64,000 bases of DNA, from NCBI RefSeq assembly GCF_021151785.1, contig NZ_JAGKWP010000001.1, positions 6,679-70,678 on the forward strand, given 5' to 3'. Shown here one piece after another: positions 60,229-64,000 of the stretch. This DNA is from Flavobacterium sp. (lineage in GTDB: Bacteria; Bacteroidota; Bacteroidia; Flavobacteriales; Flavobacteriaceae). Made by a program: the position numbers and the translations under genes. Each line of letters starts with the position of its first letter. The stretch's first letter is position 1. The notes beneath the pieces were generated by a model. It had not been told where the DNA came from and searched no databases. It saw only the letters and a list, made by a program, of their open reading frames with translations.

Positions 60229-63039
60229 TTAGAAAGTATAATTTAAACCAACTGAGAATCCAACTCCTCTCTTAAAATCTTTGTAAGTTTTTGAGTTTTC
60301 AATGAAGTTGCTACTGCTTTCATCACCTAATTCTAATCTTACTTTTGGGTTTAAAATATTATCGGCTGAGAATTTAAGATCAAAGTGCTCATTTATTTTA
60401 TTAGTCCAAACCAAGTCTAATTTCTGAACAGGCATTTCATAAATATGATCAAAACCATTTGAGCCCACAGAATAAATTCTTTTACCAAATACATTATAAA
60501 CCGCAGTTACTGTTGAACTCCATTTTTTATTTACATTGAATTGGTATTTTAAATCAGAATTTATTAACCAGTTTGAAGCGCCTTGTAAATTTCTGGTTCT
60601 TTGTCCTTTTTGGTAAACATTTTCAATGTTATCTAATAATTGACCATTTATAGGATTTATAATTTTATCAGCTAAGGTTACTTTCGTTTGCATTAACGTT
60701 CCATTGAAACCTAAAGAGAAATTAGATAAACTTTTAGAAATTCTTCCAAAATCAAAAATCATTTCTCCTTCAATTCCGTATAAAACAGCATCTTTTGAAT
60801 TTGTATATGAAATCATTGGGCCTCCAGCAGAAGCGATGTAAATTTTTTCAATTGGATTTTCAATTCTTTTTCCAAAGGCAGATAAAGAGAACATTTCTTT
60901 ATTCGTTGGGAAAATTTCATATTTTAAATCAACGTTAGTATTTTGACTGTTTTTTAGGAATGAATTTCCTTGAATAGTTTCTCCTTCTGGATCTACAATT
61001 TGTATTGGATAAGCTTCCATAGAAACTGGTTTTGTATAAGTTAATGATGAAGCGAATCTTAAATTAGACTTGTCATTAACAACATATTTTAAATTTAATG
61101 CTGGTAATATGTATGATTTGGTGTTATTAACTTTTTTGAATTCGTTTGATGCAGATCCGTCTTTGTAATAAGAAGTTAAATCAAACTGCTCAAATCTCAA
61201 TCCTATGTTAGCATTTAATTTTTCAGTAATATTATAATTCAAATTAGCATAGGTACCAATAGTGTTATCTTTTACTTTTGCTTTCCAGTTATAAGCACTT
61301 TGCTCAATGTAAAATAATCTTTGATTCAAATCTGGATTATTTAAATCATATAAGATTTGATCGTTAATGTCTTCATAAGCTAAAGTGTAAATACTATAAT
61401 TAGTATTAGGATTTAGGTTTAAGAAACGATAACTTGATTCTAATTGATTGCCATTTCCGTTAACTCCTATTGTTAATTTGTTGTCGTTTCCAAAGTCATA
61501 ACTATATTCTGCAAATCCAGACATATATAAGGTGTTGTCAATTGTCAAATATTGTCTCAAAAAATTATTTGCACCATAGTTATAAGAGATTGTATTGTTA
61601 CTGTTTTTAATTCCATAAAAAGAGTTTAAATCAGGCAAGCCGAATTTTGTTTTTGCTGCAGAAACACCCACTTTAATTTTGTGATTTCCATTTGAAGTTA
61701 ATTTGTAATCGCCAAATAATTGTCCACTGTAAAAGTCAGTTTGCTCATATTTATTAACTCCAACAAAGGCATTTGGTGTATTGGTTTGCGCATTTAAAAC
61801 CCCAACAGAAGTCGATATTTCACTACTAGATGATTTTAAGTACAAGAAGTTTGTAGATAAATTCAATCGGTTAGAACTATAATTTAATCCTAAAATAGCA
61901 GATGAATTGGTTTTGTAGCTATAAGATTGCTTGTATAAATTGTTGCTAAACTGTGCATATTGACCTGGTTGAAATGTTCTTCTAACCCCTTTTCTATATT
62001 GATAGCTATTGTCAAAATTTAAAGCAAATAAATAACTAAGTTTTGATGTTCCAATGTCGAATTTATCACCATGTAAAATACCATAACTTGAATTTAAAGG
62101 ACTTTTTCCTTTAGTTGGAGAAACTGAATTATCAAATGTGTTTTGAGCTTTTGTACCGCTAATGCTGATCGATTTAGGCTGCGATCCAAAAACAGAAGGT
62201 AAGTCTCTGTAGATTGACTCAAAGCCAAAGTAACCAGCTCCCTTTTGAGAATTTTTAGAATAATAAAAGTCTTTTAGGTTGTTGTTGGTAACAAATCCAG
62301 TACCAATTGAAATCTTTGTGATTGGCTTAGTAATTTTAGTTGTTGTTTGAACATTAAAGGTTGCACCAGCAAAATCGCCGTAAATGTTAGGGCTAAATGT
62401 CTTATAGGTATCAATTTGATCCACTACATCAGAAGGTATTAAATCTAAAGGGATCATTTTATTAAAAGGATTATTAGTAGGAGCGGCTAATCCGTTGATT
62501 AGTAGGTTTGTATATCGTCCTTCTAGTCCTCTTACAAAGATTCCCCTAGAGTCAACTTTAGTAATACCAGATATTTTTGTTAATCCTTCTTCAACATCAC
62601 TAATACCTTTTCTAGACATTTCTTGTGCACCAATACTTTGTTTGATTTCTACTGCTTTTTGTTGTTCTTTTAAAAGTGCTGTTTCTGTAGTTTTCTTTAA
62701 AGATACTTTAACAACTACTTCTTCAATTTTAGAGGAGTTTTCTTGAAGACTTGTATTTACTTCTAACGTTTGTCCAGAGTTTAGCGTAATGCTTTTTTCA
62801 ATAGATTTGTAGCCAACAAATGAAAAAACAAGTGTAAAATTTCCTGGTTTTGCATTTAATTCGTAATTTCCATTTATATCTGTATCGGTTTTATAACCAG
62901 TTCCTTTAAGGGAAACAGACACAAATCCTAAAGGTTGATTGTTTTCTTTGTCTTTAACAAGACCTTTGATTTTTGTAGTGTTTTGGGCAAAACTGATTAC
63001 CGAAATGAATAACCAGAATAATAAAAATTTAATTTTCAT
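60229..63039 (-). CDS. TonB-dependent receptor with carboxypeptidase-like regulatory domain
   Basis: A large outer-membrane receptor of 936 residues. The signal peptide MKIKFLLFWLFISVISFAQ is followed by a CarboxypepD_reg-like domain (TTKIKGLVKDKENNQPLGFVSVSLKGTGYKTDTDINGNYELNAKPG), then a plug (EMSRKGISDVEEGLTKISGITKVDSRGIFVRGLEGRYTNLLING), then a barrel ending RGVGFSVGLNYTF. The domain order is that of Bacteroidota SusC-like or TBDR proteins. It is divergent from the PhoB-type regulator, so phosphate-limited expression is plausible; the ligand is unknown. Confidence 0.9.
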   Translation of the reverse strand: MKIKFLLFWLFISVISFAQNTTKIKGLVKDKENNQPLGFVSVSLKGTGYKTDTDINGNYELNAKPGNFTLVFSFVGYKSIEKSITLNSGQTLEVNTSLQENSSKIEEVVVKVSLKKTTETALLKEQQKAVEIKQSIGAQEMSRKGISDVEEGLTKISGITKVDSRGIFVRGLEGRYTNLLINGLAAPTNNPFNKMIPLDLIPSDVVDQIDTYKTFSPNIYGDFAGATFNVQTTTKITKPITKISIGTGFVTNNNLKDFYYSKNSQKGAGYFGFESIYRDLPSVFGSQPKSISISGTKAQNTFDNSVSPTKGKSPLNSSYGILHGDKFDIGTSKLSYLFALNFDNSYQYRKGVRRTFQPGQYAQFSNNLYKQSYSYKTNSSAILGLNYSSNRLNLSTNFLYLKSSSSEISTSVGVLNAQTNTPNAFVGVNKYEQTDFYSGQLFGDYKLTSNGNHKIKVGVSAAKTKFGLPDLNSFYGIKNSNNTISYNYGANNFLRQYLTIDNTLYMSGFAEYSYDFGNDNKLTIGVNGNGNQLESSYRFLNLNPNTNYSIYTLAYEDINDQILYDLNNPDLNQRLFYIEQSAYNWKAKVKDNTIGTYANLNYNITEKLNANIGLRFEQFDLTSYYKDGSASNEFKKVNNTKSYILPALNLKYVVNDKSNLRFASSLTYTKPVSMEAYPIQIVDPEGETIQGNSFLKNSQNTNVDLKYEIFPTNKEMFSLSAFGKRIENPIEKIYIASAGGPMISYTNSKDAVLYGIEGEMIFDFGRISKSLSNFSLGFNGTLMQTKVTLADKIINPINGQLLDNIENVYQKGQRTRNLQGASNWLINSDLKYQFNVNKKWSSTVTAVYNVFGKRIYSVGSNGFDHIYEMPVQKLDLVWTNKINEHFDLKFSADNILNPKVRLELGDESSSNFIENSKTYKDFKRGVGFSVGLNYTF

Positions 63040-63116
63040 GAAGTTGTGTTTATTTTTGCTGCAAAATAAACTCTTGAAAATTACGCGATTGTTATTCAGA
63101 AGTTATTAGTAAGTTT

Positions 63117-63158
63117 GTTAAAAGTTAAGTTAAGGTTAATAGATTAAATTACCGTTAA
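63117..63158. promoter_or_regulatory. GTTAA direct repeats in the divergent receptor/phoB spacer
   Basis: GTTAA occurs at 63117, 63124, 63129, 63135 and 63154, spaced 7, 5, 6 and 19 bases; the inverse TTAAC is at 63185-63189. Direct repeats spaced in this way are a common form of PhoB-like binding site. The spacer lies between the TonB receptor (minus) and the PhoB-type regulator (plus). A role in phosphate control is inference. Confidence 0.45.
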
Positions 63159-63205
63159 GTCAAAGTTTTCTAACTTTTTTATCTTTAACTTTACCGAAAT
63201 ATTGA

Positions 63206-63910
63206 ATGAAATTTCACAAAATGAAGAAAAAAGATATTAAAATCTTATTAGTGGATGATGAACCAGATATTCTAGAAATAGTAGGATATAATTTGGCTCA
63301 AGCCGGTTATCAAATTTCAACAGCTACAAACGGTAAAGAAGCAGTAAAACAAGCTATTAAAATTAAGCCTCATTTAATTATCATGGATGTAATGATGCCT
63401 GAAATGGACGGCATGGAAGCTTGTGAACAAATACGAGAAATCCCAGATTTAAAAGACGTTATCATTACCTTTTTAACAGCTAGAAATGAAGACTATTCTC
63501 AAGTGGCTGGTTTTGAAGTAGGTGCAGACGATTATATAGCAAAACCTATAAAGCCTAAGTTGTTAGTTAGTAAAGTTAAAGGTCTACTTAGAAGGCTTAA
63601 AGAAGAGGAAACGGTAGCAGAATCTACTTCAATTCAAGTAGGAAATCTTCAAATTAATAGAGAAGAATATAAGGTAATAAAAGATGATCAAACTATAATA
63701 TTACCTAGAAAAGAGTTTGAGTTACTTTATTTATTAGCTTCTAAGCCAGGTAAAGTTTTTACCAGAGCTGAAATTTTAGATAAAGTTTGGGGAAATGAAG
63801 TAATTGTTGGCGGAAGAACAATTGATGTTCATATAAGAAAATTAAGAGAAAAAATTGACGACGACATTTTTAAAACAATTAAAGGTGTGGGTTATAAAAT
63901 TGAATTTTAA
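63206..63910 (+). CDS. PhoB-type response regulator (OmpR family)
   Basis: A 234-residue response regulator. The receiver domain has LLVDDEPDILEIVG (acidic pair D17, D18), the phosphoacceptor D61 in IIMDVMMPEMDGME, T91 and K113 in DDYIAKPIKPK. A winged-helix DNA-binding domain follows (ILPRKEFELLYLLASKPGKVFTRAEILDKVWG...RTIDVHIRKLREKID). A second start at 63221 would give MKKKDIKILLVDDE. It overlaps the kinase gene by one base (TAATG). The PhoB identification comes from family type; the phosphate role is inferred. A degenerate promoter box TATCTTTA is at 63180. Confidence 0.9.
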   Translation: MKFHKMKKKDIKILLVDDEPDILEIVGYNLAQAGYQISTATNGKEAVKQAIKIKPHLIIMDVMMPEMDGMEACEQIREIPDLKDVIITFLTARNEDYSQVAGFEVGADDYIAKPIKPKLLVSKVKGLLRRLKEEETVAESTSIQVGNLQINREEYKVIKDDQTIILPRKEFELLYLLASKPGKVFTRAEILDKVWGNEVIVGGRTIDVHIRKLREKIDDDIFKTIKGVGYKIEF

Positions 63911-64000
63911 TGAGTGTCAATTTTAAAAAATCATATAAGTTTGCTTTTAAATCATCACTTTACATCTCAATATTTTTATTGGGATGTCTTAGTTTATATC
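63910..64000 (+). CDS. Start of a sensor histidine kinase, truncated by the window end
   Basis: The ATG at 63910 overlaps the regulator stop by one base. The 30 visible residues start MSVNFKKSYKFAFKSSLYIS and include the first membrane segment (LYISIFLLGCLSLY). Only the position after a PhoB-type regulator and the early membrane segment support a kinase; no catalytic part is visible. Identity is inference from operon order. Confidence 0.6.
   Translation, partial: MSVNFKKSYKFAFKSSLYISIFLLGCLSLY

Overview
The window is an AT-rich chromosomal segment of a Bacteroidota bacterium, most probably a Flavobacteriaceae member close to Flavobacterium. Support for this: a type IX secretion (T9SS) gene (porT) and two proteins with T9SS type A C-terminal sorting domains; gliding-bacterium families (DUF3098, DUF4271, DUF4296, DUF423); a Bacteroidota-type dihydroorotase motif; many gene starts preceded by the Bacteroidota -7 promoter element TAnnTTTG instead of a Shine-Dalgarno sequence; TonB receptors with SusC-like N-terminal domains. 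Most of it is housekeeping. I see no prophage, insertion sequence, CRISPR array, restriction or other defence locus.

Layout: 1-1401 end of a succinate dehydrogenase operon (sdhA partial, sdhB) with a large imperfect hairpin between the genes. 1489-9418 an omega-amidase-like nitrilase, an Ig-like lipoprotein, comF, a membrane coiled-coil protein, glyS, a VOC protein, thiL, a probable structured small RNA (about 8852-8957) and recX. 9536-11724 pyrH-frr and a patatin. 11813-15651 a thioredoxin-like protein and the leftward block ftsX-DUF3098-uppP-truB-yiiX-like. 15830-18799 leuS. 18942-20383 a leftward cluster of three unrecognised membrane/secreted proteins bounded by a repeat-like hairpin and a long AT-rich gap. 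20759-26533 a TlpA-like protein, hemD with DUF4271, a polyprenol-phosphate mannosyltransferase, dihydroorotase, DUF4296 lipoprotein and an epimerase. 26678-30271 asnS, rpoN, PAP2-like membrane protein.

30259-35092 is a leftward run: LuxE-like protein, TatD nuclease, acyltransferase, ansA, tRNA-Ser(GGA) and porT. 35187-37507 holds two T9SS-sorted proteins, one almost nothing but sorting domain. 37679-44221 is central metabolism: pckA, saccharopine-dehydrogenase-like enzyme with an Lrp/AsnC regulator, gdhA. 44287-47192 carries an HD hydrolase, acyl-ACP desaturase, PlsC-like acyltransferase and bacilliredoxin. 48250-49395 is a lone lycopene cyclase. 49480-57506 is a heavy-metal locus: a small His-rich protein, a pump fused to its own TolC-like outer-membrane factor, the periplasmic adaptor, and a convergent TonB receptor with a CNIC motif. 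57610-58701 has lspA and a YwqK-like repeat protein. 58852-64000 has a beta-helix-like lipoprotein and a large TonB receptor, divergent from a PhoB-type regulator and the start of its kinase.

The most noteworthy non-coding signals are the small RNA between thiL and recX, three genes whose start codon lies exactly 4 nt after a perfect -7 element (candidate leaderless mRNAs), tandem GTTAA repeats in the divergent TonB-receptor/phoB promoter region, and several intergenic mosaic repeats. All functional names come from reading the protein sequences by eye, with no database search.
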